NCBI GenBank assembly: GCA_027019685.1
Contig: JALUWH010000302.1
Location: 1 to 5,975 of the forward strand
Reading direction: 5' to 3'
From: Ghiorsea sp.
GTDB taxonomy: Bacteria; Pseudomonadota; Zetaproteobacteria; Mariprofundales; Mariprofundaceae
DNA length: 5,975 bases
Below, one piece after another: positions 5,897 through 5,975 of this stretch. Every line of letters starts with the position of its first letter. Positions within the stretch are counted from its first letter, which is position 1. The notes beneath the pieces are model-generated. The model was not told where the DNA came from. It did not search any database and worked only from the letters and a program-made list of their open reading frames with translations. The translations under genes were made by a program, and so were the position numbers.

Positions 5897-5974
5897 TTAA
5901 TCTTCTTGCTTCACCATCATATAACCCAAACATGCCAATACAAACAACATCACTTTAAGACCAAATGTTTGGCT
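5897..5974 (-). CDS. C-terminal end of an unidentified, probably membrane protein (5' end beyond window)
   Basis: On the minus strand an open frame enters from the right edge and runs 25 codons to TAA (complement of 5897-5899). The residues are mainly hydrophobic, VMLFVLACLGYMMV, followed by a short charged tail KQED, which looks like a final transmembrane helix and a short soluble end. A strong minus-strand terminator 21 bases downstream supports a real gene ending here. The fragment is too short to name a family. Confidence 0.55.
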   Translation of the reverse strand, partial: SQTFGLKVMLFVLACLGYMMVKQED

Positions 5975-5975
5975 T

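Overview
This window holds ordinary chromosomal housekeeping genes from a Gram-negative bacterium, probably a proteobacterium, with moderate G+C (roughly mid-40s percent by eye, not counted). The genes are intact where fully contained and look native: full-length TrpRS, an RsuA/RluB-type pseudouridine synthase, and ClpB. A zetaproteobacterial or similar environmental origin would fit the combination of ArsS, an Fe-S-type TrpRS and short palindromic intergenic repeats, but the sequence alone does not prove it.

Layout, left to right. Positions 2-835 (+) are the C-terminal part of the radical SAM arsenosugar-biosynthesis protein ArsS, whose N-terminus and [4Fe-4S] CxxxCxxC motif lie off the left edge. 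After a 72-base gap comes trpS (908-1939, +), a tryptophanyl-tRNA synthetase carrying the four-cysteine pattern of the Thermotoga-type [4Fe-4S] enzyme. A 381-base gene-free stretch (1940-2320) follows, filled with inverted repeats: overlapping short hairpins after trpS, an 88-bp imperfect palindrome, a second degenerate palindrome next to it, and short direct repeats. Next is rluB (2321-3097, +), converging on clpB (3148-5712, -). The 50-base gap between them holds a strong minus-strand terminator whose T-tract overlaps the rluB stop codon. Upstream of clpB (5713-5896) are its ribosome-binding site, a candidate heat-shock or housekeeping promoter, and a minus-strand terminator. That terminator serves a further gene, of which only the last 25 codons, encoding a membrane-type C-terminus, are present (5897-5974, -).

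The genes do not form one pathway. arsS is arsenic metabolism, trpS and rluB serve translation (tRNA charging and 23S rRNA modification), and clpB serves protein disaggregation under stress. arsS and trpS could share a transcript, since no terminator is visible between them. I found no new biological system, CRISPR array, tRNA, rRNA, transposase or phage gene. The points most worth a second look are the Fe-S cysteine set in TrpRS, the nested palindromic repeats between trpS and rluB, and a possible internal start codon in clpB.
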